Below, in pieces: positions 1-11,569 of a stretch of DNA of 64,000 bases. The stretch comes from Geosiphon pyriformis. Taxonomy: Eukaryota; Glomeromycota; Glomeromycetes; Archaeosporales; Geosiphonaceae. A program made the translations under genes and the position numbers. The notes under the pieces were generated by a model. The model made no database searches. It saw nothing but the letters and a program-made list of their open reading frames with translations, and was not told where the DNA came from. The DNA lies in assembly GCA_016748015.1 (NCBI GenBank), contig JAAOMT010000514.1:637712-701711 (forward strand). Direction: 5' to 3'. The first letter of the stretch is position 1. Each line of letters begins with the position of its first letter.

Positions 1-892
1 TTAAGCAAATGCGAGGTTCATTATGAGAATTGCGAACTTTTGAAAACAGAGGCAAGCCAATTATCCAAACTTAAAGAAATGGTTGAAAATCTGACGATTG
101 TTGCTAGTAAGGGCTTAGTTTATCTATTTTGGCTTTGTGCTTATTTTTTCTGCATATATTAAAATATGTTAGTTTATAAAAACAGCTCAATTGAAGGATC
201 AAATGATTGAAATGGATAAAATAATGATCGATTTTGAGAAAGGCAGGGAAGAAAAAGCCTTCGAGGAATGGAAGCAATCCGAATATATTTCGTTCAACCA
301 ATACATGGATAATAAGAAGTAATTACGATAAACAAGTTTGATTTTCTCATCCCATACATTACTTTCTAAATGATTTCTATAATACACATGGGTTCTTAAT
401 TTGCAGTGCCAAGCATGAAGGAACGAAAGCCTATTATCGGGAACAATATGAAGAATTTCAAAAGAATATACAAATACAAAAAGTCCACGCATATCAAGCT
501 GATTTTGAAGCACAGATGGAAAGATATCGAAGAGAAATTTTATCTTCACAAATGCCACCGGGTAGATCTTTATTTGATAATCTAATTATATTTTAGTCGC
601 CAATCATATCCTCATTGAATTTTTTCTAGAACGTCTCCCCAATTTCCACACCCATGATATAACCACTACCCTCGAAGATCTTGAGCTCGAAACACCAGAT
701 GATCGTAAAGCACTTGAAGATTTCCTCGGGTCACCAAGTAACAGTGAGGAGGTGGTACTCGAATATGTCTTATTATTATTTCTCATTTCTATTGTTTAAT
801 TTTAAGCTTTCCTTATCTGATTATCCATTTCTACTGCATCATTAATCTTATTTGCCTTCTTTTATAATTAGGAAAAAGGGGATAATACCTAA
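1..892 (+). CDS. Dysbindin-like protein (BLOC-1 subunit), 3' exons only
   Basis: Partial gene cut by the window start. Exons read as <1..106, 186..318, 407..561, 630..766 and 872..892. All introns are GT-AG and the frame holds across every junction to a TAA at 890-892. The product is strongly charged and coiled-coil-like (for example KAFEEWKQSEYISF, then ADFEAQMERYRREILSS). It ends in an acidic segment, LEDLELETPDDRKALEDFLG, followed by GSPSNSEEVVLEY. The order, a coiled coil with a Q/E-rich helix followed by an acidic 'LE..L....D..AL..FL' block, is what I recall of dysbindin, a subunit of the BLOC-1 complex acting in endosome-to-lysosome/vacuole trafficking. The gene converges on SGF29. The dysbindin assignment is from memory of the family; another coiled-coil protein is possible. 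The exon structure itself is well supported. Confidence 0.6.
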
Positions 893-1736
893 AAGAAGAT
901 GGACGCGAGAAAGATTCGAAACCCTAAATTCATGTCGTCATCGCGATAATAGTCCTTGAGGGCCATAAAAAACATTGCGCGGTCCTCTCAGGGTGCTTAT
1001 TATGACTTTCCGATGATTAAAACCTGTTACTACCGACTTTTTGACAGATGGTGATGGCAAACCACTTCTCGAGACAAAAGTGGCAGCCCACCTCTAAATT
1101 TATTGTCGATGAATACAAGCCCTTCCTAAACTCCCGAGATCGGTTTTTTTGTAATTTGATATTTTGATCAAACAAATAAAATTTGTTTGAACATACCATT
1201 GAACTGAGATCTAAACAGCAGTCCAAGATTCAAGATATTATAAAACATACTAAGCAGAATAAACTTATGTAAATGCTCCCAAGCTTTCAAAAGCAACGCA
1301 GAAGCCCAGCTTCATAATCATGAAAATTATGATCTGCTCCTCCATATATTTGCTTTTGAAAGACAAGGAGTGAAACCCTGATTTCTTTGGGTTTTAGTTT
1401 GTTAAAAGTATAGAATACGATGTTTTATCTACCTCTTGTGCGAAAAGCCTGGACTAGTCAATTACCGAGCGACCGGGAAATCGAGATTTATTAAGTTGGA
1501 ATTAAGTAAATGAAAAAAGATTGATATTTAGACCTCCACTCATGGGGCAGAAATTCGTTCCGAAGGCCTAGCCATAAGTCACCGGCAGCTATTTACTGGT
1601 CACATTGACTAATAGCAGATAATAATATCAAATATTATGGCCGAAGAGTAGCTAATGCAACGATCAGAAAAATTAATTTTGACGGAATACTATGGTAATA
1701 TATAAAAATTAACCTATATCTCGATGATGAATAAAC
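893..1736. other. Intergenic region between convergent genes
   Basis: No reading frame with coding character was found. It is less AT-rich than the long intergenic stretches further right and holds one hairpin (1284-1362). The right end carries the SGF29 polyadenylation signal on the minus strand. Confidence 0.5.
1284..1362. repeat. Inverted repeat / hairpin
   Basis: A perfect 13-bp inverted repeat, CTTTCAAAAGCAA at 1284-1296 and its complement at 1350-1362, encloses two further pairing blocks (GCAGA with TCTGC, and TCATAAT with ATTATGA). Together they could fold into one long imperfect stem-loop. It could be a small foldback element or a structured RNA; no target-site duplication was recognised. 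Confidence 0.5.
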
Positions 1737-1742
1737 TTTATT
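1737..1742 (-). promoter_or_regulatory. Polyadenylation signal of SGF29
   Basis: AATAAA on the minus strand, 11 nt after the SGF29 stop codon. Position and sequence fit a eukaryotic poly(A) signal. Confidence 0.5.
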
Positions 1743-1752
1743 ATTCAAGAAG

Positions 1753-3327
1753 TTATTGAAAATTTTTTGGAAATTCGAGTACATGAATGATTTCAACCGC
1801 TCGGAACTCGTTGTTATCATCCTCAAACTCCAACAAATATTTTCCGCACTCGTACTTATTAGGACGATCTGTTGTCTTGCTAGGTGGCAAGACAACTCTG
1901 GCCTTATAGAAAGTCGTAGTTCCGGGATAGATAGCAAGAACGGTAGACGTTTCCGGGAATTCATGGTTAACTTGTTCCTCCTTTGGGATCGGGATAACGT
2001 TTTTATATGGAACCGAAAAAATCCGCCTGCAAAAATCAAATTACTTAATCCTCGAAGAAAATGAAAGACTGATTAAAAAAACCCTCACTCTGTCGCAGTT
2101 TCATCAGCGTCTTCAACTTCATACCTTTGAATATGAAATTCAATTTCAGTGAGAAATTCACTTTTTCAAAATAAATTTAAATGAAAATTTGGTCATGATT
2201 TACTGCTTCAACTCATGATTGTAACCTTTTACGATCGCGATAATATAATTTTCTTCCTTACTTCGGGATTTCGGTTCTTTGGCTGCAACCTATTTTTGAC
2301 ATCAATTAATGCTATTATAATTTAAATCAAACAAAAAGTATACTCACAGAGCATCCTTTGGGTAAGCTTAAGAGACCAGATCTATAAAATAAAAAGATTG
2401 ATAAAATAAGAGATTCGTGGGTATAAACCTCAAAGCTTGAAACATGAAATTTATTTATACTTTTTAATCTTATGACTCTTTCCGGGAACAGTTATTGCAA
2501 CTTTATCTTCCTCCTTAGTCTTTCGCTTCTTCAGCTGGCCCACTAAATCATTAATCAGAGGCGAGCTTATACCCGACCTCTTTGTTCCGCTTCTAGAGTT
2601 AGATGCTGATGCGTTTACCTTCTTTATAGCGGTTTTTTGTTTGGTAGTAAAAGCTAGCGCGGTAGATTTCTTGGTAGATTTTATAGACGTCTTTGTAGGC
2701 GCTGATAATGTAGTAGCACCTAAGGATTCTGGGTAAAGAAATTGACTCAAAAATTTGGTTTCACGTCAAATTACGCTAAATTAAGATCCAGACCTTTTTG
2801 TTTGTTAGAAGTCTCAGATTTAACAATAGCAGAATTGGTTTTGAGGTTGATCAACTGGTCAGCTTCTTGAGCAACAATTATCGCTTGTCTAAGCCAGAGG
2901 AAAATCATTTTTAGTTGTGGTATCTATTATCAAGAAATGATACAATAAATGAAAAAGGTGCTACTTGCAAGGAAACCCAAGAAATTCAAAACCTACTCTT
3001 CCTCTCTACGCGCTTGGTCCATTCCGCGCTGATACAGTGCAAGAAGCTCAGAAACCCTTTCGGGTGTAATTGCGCCCACTAAAGAATCACAAAATATTTA
3101 TATAATTAGATCAAATCAACAAAAGAAATTGATGTTTGAATAATCTCCCAAATAACCCTACTAGTCCGAACTTCTTGGTGAATATGGGTAACCTTACGCG
3201 CGATTTCTACCCCTTCGTCCTCAATTTTATCAAATTTTTTGGCGTTCTGCAAGAGTTTAATGTAAAGCGCCTCCTCATTGAGTGGCTCGGGGACAATAGG
3301 ACTCGACGTCCTGCTACGGTTATCCAT
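1753..3327 (-). CDS. SGF29: SAGA-associated factor 29 (tandem Tudor H3K4me reader)
   Basis: Complete eight-exon gene on the minus strand: 3327..3162, 3078..2997, 2888..2794, 2728..2461, 2381..2348, 2289..2204, 2124..2089, 2026..1753. All introns are GT-AG, and the spliced frame encodes 346 aa with no internal stop. The N-terminal third is helical (LLQNAKKFDKIEDEG, then PERVSELLALYQRGMDQARREEE). A basic Ser/Lys-rich linker follows (about residues 115-200). The C-terminus carries two Tudor-like repeats: KGCSVAAKEP...YIIAIVKGY...YEVEDADE, and FPETSTVLAIYPGTTTFYKA...YLLEFEDDN. This is the SGF29 layout; the family reads methylated H3K4 within SAGA/SLIK histone-acetyltransferase complexes in the nucleus. 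Exon A could end at a neighbouring donor (I chose GTAGGG at 3161). It is one of the few intact conserved genes here and converges on the dysbindin-like gene. Confidence 0.88.
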
Positions 3328-3365
3328 TTTGTTGAGTTAAATTTGACGCTCATAAAAAAGATGTG

Positions 3366-4784
3366 ATTTATATTGTTTCAAAATCACGTGCTTGATTCCA
3401 TTCTGAAGATTCAAATGAAATAATAATTTGCGAAATATTTTCAAATCAATCAAAATTAACACTTAAATTTTAAACAAAAATCAATTTAAATTATGTCTTA
3501 TACAATTTAATTTTCTTTGAAAATTTCCGAATCAATTGTAAAAATTGAGAATTTATAAAAATTAATAAAAAAACCAATAAATAATTACTTTATCTAATGT
3601 TTAATCAACTTTTTTATAAATAATTCAAAAAAACAGTTTTTTAATGTTATAATAAAAACTTAATCAAATAATTTGCAGTTTTTTATAACTTGGTTTTTAA
3701 TTTTATATGTAAAAATAATAAAATTTGCACAACTAAAATTACATGTTCAATTTTAAAGAAAATTAAATATTTTAATAAATAATATAAATAAGTATAAAAC
3801 TATTATTTTTAAGTTTAAATTAAAAATTAATTAATTTATTATAATAGGATACTATTTTTTTAATTTAATAATTTTTATTTTAATTGTTTTAACTAGATGT
3901 GGTTTTTTCCCTATTTATATACAGTTTATATATATTTTGTTATCAGTTTAAATTTAAGATTGAAATTAACATTAAATTATTTTTATTATTTTTATAATTA
4001 ATTAACACATATTATTATTTTACATTTATTATAAATTATCTAATTATTATTTATAAAATTATTAATTCTTATTATTTAATTAATAATTAAATTTGTATAA
4101 TACACAAGTATAATTAAATACAATAATAAGATTATGCAATATTAAAATCTACCAAATATGTAAAAATTATTAAAATAATTTGTAATTTGCCAAAATATAC
4201 AAAAATTTTTATAAAAAATGTATAAAAAAAAAGCTTTTTTTAAAATCATCTTTTTTAAAAACTAGTTATAAATACAAATTAACAAAATAAATTTTTATTT
4301 ACAAACTACAATTCTTAAAATTAATTGTTTCTTAAAATTTATATTTTCTAAACCAATAATTTAATTATTAATTTTAATAAATTAAATTAGTTTATTTCAG
4401 AGTTAAAAAATAGTTTTATTTATAATTAATAGTTTATACAAATTTATTTAAAAAATCTACAAATGAATTTTTTGTAAAAAAGTTTAAAAAAATGTTGTAT
4501 ATAATTTTATTTAAAATAATTTTCCTTAAAAGCTAAAAAATATAAACAAAAATGTAAAAAATAAAAATAAAAAGTTTTTTTTAAATAAATTTTTATTTTT
4601 AAATAACAAAATAATTGTTTTTAATAAATAAGTTTAAAAAAATTTTTACTATTTTAAAATTTTAAAAATTATTAAATTAATATTTATATTATAATTTAAT
4701 TTAATTAAAATTATAATATTTGTTAAAATAATATATTTATATATAATAATTTTAAAAATTAAATATATTATTAATTACATAGAA
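3366..4784. other. AT-rich intergenic DNA upstream of LINE-A
   Basis: Almost pure A/T with long A and T runs and no coding frame. The stretch 4125-4450 resembles AT-rich blocks at 13820-14420 and, inverted, 23930-24570 (separate entries). Confidence 0.6.
4125..4450 (+). repeat. Decayed AT-rich dispersed repeat, copy 1
   Basis: Shares an ordered series of landmarks with 13820-14420: a TTTGCCAAAAT box, then AAAAGCTTTTTTT, then AATTCTTAA...TTGTTTTAAAATT, a CCAA(T)TAAT block, and a TTCAGA-containing tail. The alignment was made by eye and is diverged. Confidence 0.5.
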
Positions 4785-4919
4785 AAAAACTTCTTTCTCT
4801 CTTACCTCCTAAAATCCTCAAAAAAGCGTATTTCAAAAGAAGTTTTTTTCTGCTATTTCATACTGTCTTCCATCACTTTACAAGAAACAAATCCTTTTGT
4901 TGTTGACCTGGCTGCTCCC

Positions 4920-6710
4920 ATGAGTGGTACTGGTGCTAAAAGAAGGTCATCCAGAATTCCAACTTCTGGTTCAGTTAGTAGTGGTTCAAGTCATAAGATC
5001 AAGAAACCTTCTGGTGGTGCTAAGCTTTCAAGTAAAGATGTGGTTCTTAAAGATAGTGGATCTGGTCAAGTGGTCGGGCAGTTTAATAGCATAGATACTG
5101 ATGGAAAGACTTCTGAAGATAAAAGAGTATCCGATTTCAAGATGAATACACTCCAAGCCAAGCATTTCAATAATGGTGTGATTATTGGCTTCCCCTTTAG
5201 CTCTATTAATTTCGACATAGGGAAGGAAAAGGAGGTTTCTCTTCCCCTCCGTAAGTTTTTCTCTTTGGAAAAGATGTGGGTGGACTCCAAAATTGTTAAA
5301 ACCCAGGTGAAGGTAACTGTGAAGAAATCTTTTGCTTTGGACATCAATCTTTCGGCTGTGAAAGAGAAATTGGCGACGACTAAAACTCAGGTCATAAGGA
5401 AATTGTTTTTACAAATCAATGGTTTTGGGGGGGTCACTACCCCCTCAAAATTTGAAGGAATCATCAGATCAACATTCACTTTATCAGAAAGCATGGAAAA
5501 AGCTGTCTCATTGGCCAGGGAAAATGACATCGTGATAAACAGCGATCTTAAGAGACAAGGAGTTCATTCAGATTGGGCTGTAGTCATCAAGGAAATTCCC
5601 ATAGATATGCCAAAAGAAATGATCGTCGCCGCAGTGTTCGAATTTGGTCAAGTGGTGTCAATCTGATTGCAACTCATTGGACTGTGGCAAAAGGCTGTGG
5701 TGGAGTTTGCCAAATCAAGTCAGGCAGATTAGTTGGCAGCTAAGTGGTCATTCTTAATTAAGAAAGATTTTGTGCATGTGGCCAAAGCTGTGAAGGATCG
5801 TGAGATGTGGGCATCTAGAGATTAGTATAGGGCACTTTTGTTTACTTTGTTGGTGGGAACAATAGTTCATGATCTTGGCAATCTTTTGGCAGGGGCTGGT
5901 GGGAAAACTTGTGTCATAAATCAATCCTTAGATACTGGTAATAGGGTTCATTGTGCTGTGGTTTGTTTTAAGAATAACGAGGATTTGGAGTCTGCGTTTC
6001 GTACGAAGCCTGTTTTTGGTGAGGTGAAACTTTCTTGGGCTAGATTGGACCTGGTTCAGTGTGAACAGTGTGGGAAACTTGGTCATTCTGTTCTGGAGTG
6101 TGATGCTGAGATCTCTCATTCTCCTAAACTTTCCAAGTCATTTAAAAAGGTTGTCTCTAATGAGAACTGCCTCCAGTTGGCCAAGCTATATGCGAAAAAG
6201 AGTGTGCCTATTTCCAGACCGGCTGTATTCGGTGGCAAGTCATGGGCCCAGGTTGTTTCTATAGCATCTTTATCTAATGGTCCTCACTTTGGTTCTGGTT
6301 TTGGCTCTTCTCCTGATGTCTCAGGTTTGGTTGGTCACTTGTCTCTTGCAGGTCCTGTTAGTTCAATTTTGGAAACTCGTATCACTTCTTTGGAGCGCTC
6401 TTTGGAACTTCTCACAGATAAGGTGTCCAGTATTATTGACAAACTTGACAGTTTAAGCCTGGTGCCTTTGGCTCTTGTCTCTTCTTCTCAGTCCTTGGTT
6501 GCACCTGGTTCGGTTGATATGAAATCTGGTTCAGATATGGTTTTGGATGAACCTGATTCTGTGGTTATTTCTCCTTCTTTGGTTTCCTCTGGTGCCTCAA
6601 GTTTGGGTTCAAGTAGTTCAAAAATTCTGACTTTGAAAATGGGCTGCTTGGAGTCAAAGTTGGTGGCTCTCGAAGCTTTGGTTTATTTGGTATTAGGGAA
6701 GTTAGATTAG
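4920..6710 (+). pseudogene. LINE-A ORF1, zinc-knuckle nucleic-acid-binding protein (broken)
   Basis: Reads in one frame from ATG 4920 to TAG 6708-6710, interrupted by stops at 5664 (TGA), 5730 (TAG) and 5823 (TAG). An intact product would be about 596 aa. A Ser/Gly/Lys-rich basic N-terminus comes first. A central conserved region follows (VKKSFALDINLSAV, then INGFGG). A retroviral-type knuckle comes next, CEQCGKLGHSVLEC (CX2CX4HX4C, about 6061-6102), then KKSVPISRP and a Ser-rich tail. In LINEs this protein binds element RNA. The stops at 5730 and 5823 have exact counterparts in LINE-B ORF1, 31 codons apart in both, so they may predate the separation of the copies. Not functional as it stands unless stops are read through. 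Confidence 0.85.
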
Positions 6711-6712
6711 AT

Positions 6713-9700
6713 GTGTGCTGGTTCAGGTTCTGCGGTCTTTTTTGTACCTCAATAAATGATTTAATATGGAAAATAGCCACGTATAATGTCAGGGAAATGA
6801 ACAATTCAGCAAAGCAAGAGGACATTATACATTGGCACAGAGATAGAAACAATTTAGTTTTAATTGTTACTGAGACAAAGTTAAAAGATAAGGTTCGGTC
6901 TTGGATTGCTAGCAAATTTGATGGTGTTTGGGTCTTCATTTCTGGTTTGAATTCTGGTCATCTTGGTTCTGGGGTGGCAATCATTATAAACAATTCTCTG
7001 GCCAAGCACATGTGCAAAGTTTCTGAGGTCCTTGGTCATCTTATTTCTGTCAAGTTGCTGTTTAGGAATAAATTTTTGGTTTCTATTTTAGGTCTGTATG
7101 CTGGCGCGTCAGCTTTGGTGCACTTTTCTCAGGCCAATGATGTGAATGCTTTGGTCGCTAGTGTTGTGAATGAATCATCCTTTGTGGTTTTAGGTGGGAA
7201 CTTTAATGAAGATGGTTTGCATAGAAGCACCAGTTTCAGAAAGTGTGGTAGCTTGGGTCTGGTCAACTCTTTTGTCAGTAGTCCATTTGTGAAAGTTCTA
7301 ACATGGAGTAACTCCTGGGGTGTGATGAAAACAATTGATTATCTTTTTGTGTCTCCCAATTTGGTCAATGTCATTGTGGATTGTGATGTTCTGGATGTGT
7401 CCGATTTCTTTGATACTGACCATCATGCCGTCTTTGCGTCAATTGGTTTAGGTGGTCTCTTGAATACACATTTGTGTTCTGTTCGCAAGCAGGCCAATAA
7501 GGATCATTGGAAGTACAATTTTAAGGATGCTGGTATTGCCTTGTGGTTGAGATTCAGAAAGGCCACAGCAGTGAATGCTGCCATGTTCTTTGATGATTTC
7601 TTGGCTGCCAGGGAACTGTCAGATTTGGATGCGATGTGGGATATTGTTCAGAAAACAATAAGCTTTTCGGTGAATGAAGTTTTCAGAAAAAAATGGTTTA
7701 AAAGTTATGATGGTGTTTTCACTAAGCATTTATTCAGGTTCCATAAGTTAGAACTTTTGGTGTTCAAGTTGGTCAAGACTTCCCATTCTGTTGATTGTGA
7801 TGTGTTCGTATCGCTGCTTGATACTTGGGAATTGCTTGATTCTGCTGGTGCTGCTGTAGTGAGATCTCTTTTTCTCTCAAGGTCTCCTTTTGATGACATT
7901 CATTCAGCTCTGTCCAAAGCCAAGAAGTCTTATTGTGCCTCAAAGTTGTCAGAATTAAAATGTGCTAAAGATTTACAAATCAGATCTGCTATTGATAAGA
8001 GGATGGAGAGTTTTGAATCTAACAAGGGTTATACTATTAGAAGTGTCTTGGAGAGGTCTTTCCACAAGGTGGTTTTGGATCATTTGGTTGTTGGTGATAA
8101 GCTGTATTTGGAACCTGATTTTGTTAAAAAAAAAGTGGATGAGATTATGAAGAGGTGGACTTGTAAACGTGGAGTGGTTCTTGATATTCCAGAAAATTGG
8201 TCTTGCCAATATTGGTCTTTGGATTACGTGTTTGATGGCGCTTTTTCAGATGTAATAAGCTGTGTCAGTTTTGATGAGATGTCTGGTGTGGTCTCTGACC
8301 TACCTGACGGGAAGGCTGCTGGTCTCTCAGGCATCTCCAATGAACTTTGGAAGCACTGTGACAAATCTATTCTTGATATGCTCTTGGTGCTCATTAATTC
8401 TTGTCTTTGTGGTGAGTCTGTGCCCAGTGCTTGGAAGAAAGCCTGGGTGTTGATGATTCCCAAATCTTATGAATGGGAGGGCATGCTGACAAACACTTGT
8501 TCTATTGCTCTGATTGAGATGGCTTAAAAAATTCTTTTCAAGATTCTCTCTGATAGGATCTCTTTGGCATGTAGCAAGTTTGACGTTCTTCATGGGAACA
8601 ATTTTTCAGTTCTCAAAGGCACTACAACTCAGTTTCCCATTTTTGCAATTGGTTCGGTGATTGAGAATGCTCTTGAAAAAAACCAGGAGCTCTGGCTGGT
8701 TTTACAAGACATGCGGAAAGCATATGACTTGGTCAGTTGGGATCATCTTAAGAAAAGTTTGGTTAGAATAAAAATGTGCTGCAGGTTTATTAGGTTTTTT
8801 GGGAATATTCATGGTGGTCGCACCAACCAGATTATGACTGATTTTGGGTTGATAAATGGTTATCATGTACATGATAGCTTGAACCAAGAGGAGGTGTTTT
8901 CACTTCTTCTTTGGCATATATTTTATGATCCTTTCTTGTGCGAAGTTAAGAGGCAAAAAAGTGTATATGGTTACAGATTAAACTCTCATTTCATTGCTAA
9001 GACGGGCCATGTGGAGTCTCAGGCTGGTCTGTTGTCTTTCTTCGCTGCTGGTGCTTTTGTGGACAATATGATCTGAGTGGGTAGCAGTCAGACTACCACT
9101 CAACACATTCTTGATGTGGATAGTGAATTTTTTTGTATCAATAATATTTCTATTAATAATAATAAGACAGTGGCCATTCCAATTAATAGCCGTGCCAGTG
9201 CACCTTCTCTTTTCATCAGTGGGTCCTCTATTTCAATAGCCAAATCAGGCAAATCACATTGTTATCTGGGTATCTTTGTGTCATCTGAGAGACTGTCAAA
9301 GCCCAGTCTGGCAAAGACACATTCAGATGTTTGTTTTTTTATCAACTTGGTTCTAAGAAAGGCCATATTGGACAAACAATTTCTATATTTAGTGTTAGCT
9401 GTCCTCTACCCCATCATCAGTTATAGGACTCAGTTTAGTTTTGTTTCTGTCAATGTGTGTAATAAGTAGGATGCTTTGATTCACAGAGGCTTGAAATCCA
9501 AGTCTGGATTACCTCTTGATTTTCCTAGTGACACAATCCATCACCCTTCATTTTATGGGTTGAAATCTTTTGCCCAAATTCAATCAGAGAGTAAAGTCGC
9601 TTCTCTTATTTGTTTTGCAAACTCAGTGGGAATTCTGGTTCGCCTATTCTCCCACAGGTCTCATGACTTACAAATTTTGTGCTGGCATTCTGTGCATTCT

Positions 9701-11435
9701 TTGAGTGTTTCTGTTTGTGTTTGAGTCAGCCCTTTGAATAACTTTTTAGCAGAGGTTGTTTGTGTTCTCCTTGATTGCAATTTATCTTTGAGTGGTTTTT
9801 TTGATAGTCCATTTCGGCTTTGTGGTGGGATATCCATGTCTACCATTCTCGGTGAGTCTAGATTTGTCAGGTTCCTTTCTTCGGCAATATGGCATTGCCT
9901 TTGTTGACCAACTCCATGATTGTCATGGTGCCATGTTTGACTGGTACAAATTCAAGCAGTGGAAGAGGTTGGACTCCCATGGCCCAACTCCTGAGTGGTT
10001 TATGCTTTCTGTCGAGTTCCTGTCTGGTACATCTTCTCCTTGTGCCCCTTCTCCTGCTTTGGTTGATGTGGGTCTTAAGAGTATTTTCGCCTCTCCTGGC
10101 TTTGTGTTGGTTCATGATTGGCTTTCCCAAGTTCTTTCTAGTAGCATTTCTGTTTATATGGATGGGTCTCTAACAAACTTTGGTACTGAGAATTGCACAG
10201 CTGGAGCTGGAGTTTTTTTCAGTGACATTGATCTGGATTTGGGTGTTGGAGTTTCGGGTCTGTTGTCTTCTACTTTGGCGGAAATGCAAGCTATTGCACT
10301 GGCACTGGAGTGTGTTCCCCATTCTAGTTTTGTTCATCTGTTCTCTGATAGTCAAGCTGCTCTGGATGTCTACAAGTCAGAATTGGGTCTGGTGTGTTCG
10401 GATTTTCACAATTGTTGTTGGGTCGAACACCAGCATATTGTAAACGTTATTCATGGCAAAAATTTGATGGTTGAATGGCACAAAGTGAAAGGTCACTCTG
10501 GTGTGATTGGAAATAAATATGCTGATGCTATAGCTGGGGCTTCTTCTCACTCAGGCTGGTTTCTTCCTTCTCAATTGCATGTGCACTTCTTGTTGACAGA
10601 CGGTGGGGCTGTTTTTGGCAATTTTAGGCATTTTGTTTGCGATATTTTTCATTCCATCAGTTGTACACACTGGGAGGTTGGTTCTGGTTCTAAATTTCTG
10701 CCTGCCAGTTTGTTCGCGGACATTGATTGGTCCTGCTTCTCACTGGTATGGCATCCTAATTCACACATGGCTGCTGGTCACACTGGCAAGCCCACAGTAG
10801 ATGCGCACAGTTTTTTTATGAAGGCATTGCACCACTGGCTGCCTGTTGCTGTTCATAAATGCCTATATAATAGAAAATATCCCAGTGTATTGTGCTTATA
10901 TTGTGATGAGGTAGAGACATCAGATCATGCTTTCTCTTGCAAGGTTGATGACTCTGCGCGTCTTCAGATACTGGATACATGTTCGAAATCTTGGAGGGTG
11001 CTTTCTGGCCTGTCTCTCTCTTCTTCCTGTATGCTGCAATTGTTGTTTTCTTGTGCCTCTGATGTCTCTGTATTTACGGCTCTCTTTAAAGGGTTTGTTT
11101 TTAGTGGGTGGCTTCGTGAAGCTGTCTCTGCTTTCAAATCTCACAAGATTGTTAGTTCGAATATTGTTGAGTTTGTGCGTTCCCTTAGTTTTGCTTTTAG
11201 AAATGATATTTGGTTGGTTCAGGTTAAGCATCATGCATTCATGGAAAAAAATAAGCTCATCCCACTTGACGGTTCAGTTCTTGTCTCGGTCTCTGGCTTG
11301 GCTTCTAAGTTTTTGGCTGGCATTGTTAGGCTACTTGGTGTGGCTGAGGCTCTTGGCATTTGTTTTGGCTTTCGTAAACAATGTTTTTTCTTTTCTGGTG
11401 TTGGTAATTCTGTTTTGGTACATATAGCTGTGTAG
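6713..11435 (+). pseudogene. LINE-A ORF2, endonuclease-RT-RNase H polyprotein (broken)
   Basis: Lies in the -1 frame relative to ORF1. Order: AP-type endonuclease (about 6770-7470; ATYNVREMN, VTETKL, GGNFNEDG, NSWGVMKTIDYLFVS, DTDHHAVF); reverse transcriptase (about 8230-9400; LPDGKAAGLSGISNELWKH, WLVLQDMRKAYDLVSWDHL, the catalytic box as GAFVDNMI); RNase H (about 10150-10545; MDGS, AEMQA, SDSQAA, KVKGHSGVIGNKYAD, with all four acidic residues present). It ends with a CX2CX8HX4C finger near 10897-10941. In-frame stops lie at 8525, 9074, 9467 and 9722, with one frameshift near 9880. The RT motif has Asp-Asn in place of Asp-Asp, so catalysis would be lost even without the stops. The natural stop is 11433-11435. 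Confidence 0.9.
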
Positions 11436-11569
11436 TGTTGTTCTGATCGGCCTGAGTGGCTGGTCACGTGTAGAAAGAGCATGATTCACACTTAGTTTAT
11501 GTCATTTCTTTGATGTATAGCTTTAGGTAGTATTTGGACCTCATTCATAAAATGTAATAAAAAAAAAAA

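Larger units (their letters stand above)
4785..11569 (+). mobile_element. LINE-A: near full-length, inactivated non-LTR retrotransposon
   Basis: About 6.8 kb, running from a 5' end beginning AAACTTCTTTCTCTCTTAC (matched by LINE-B at 15081) to a 3' tail ending in TAATAAAAAAAAAA. It holds ORF1 (zinc-knuckle protein) and ORF2 (endonuclease, reverse transcriptase, RNase H, Cys/His finger), with ORF2 in the -1 frame relative to ORF1. The 3' UTR contains GGCCTGAGTGGCTGGTCAC, closely matched in LINE-B and the 13.2-kb fragment. The element is clearly more GC/T-rich than its surroundings. Both ORFs carry several premature stops and ORF2 has a frameshift, so it is dead. No convincing target-site duplication could be picked out of the AT-rich flanks. 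Confidence 0.93.

Noticed and set aside
11446-11480. tRNA-like sequence in the LINE 3' UTR
   Set aside because: The conserved GGCCTGAGTGGCTGGTCAC block does not fold into a cloverleaf with recognisable D and T arms; it is better seen as a LINE 3' recognition sequence.
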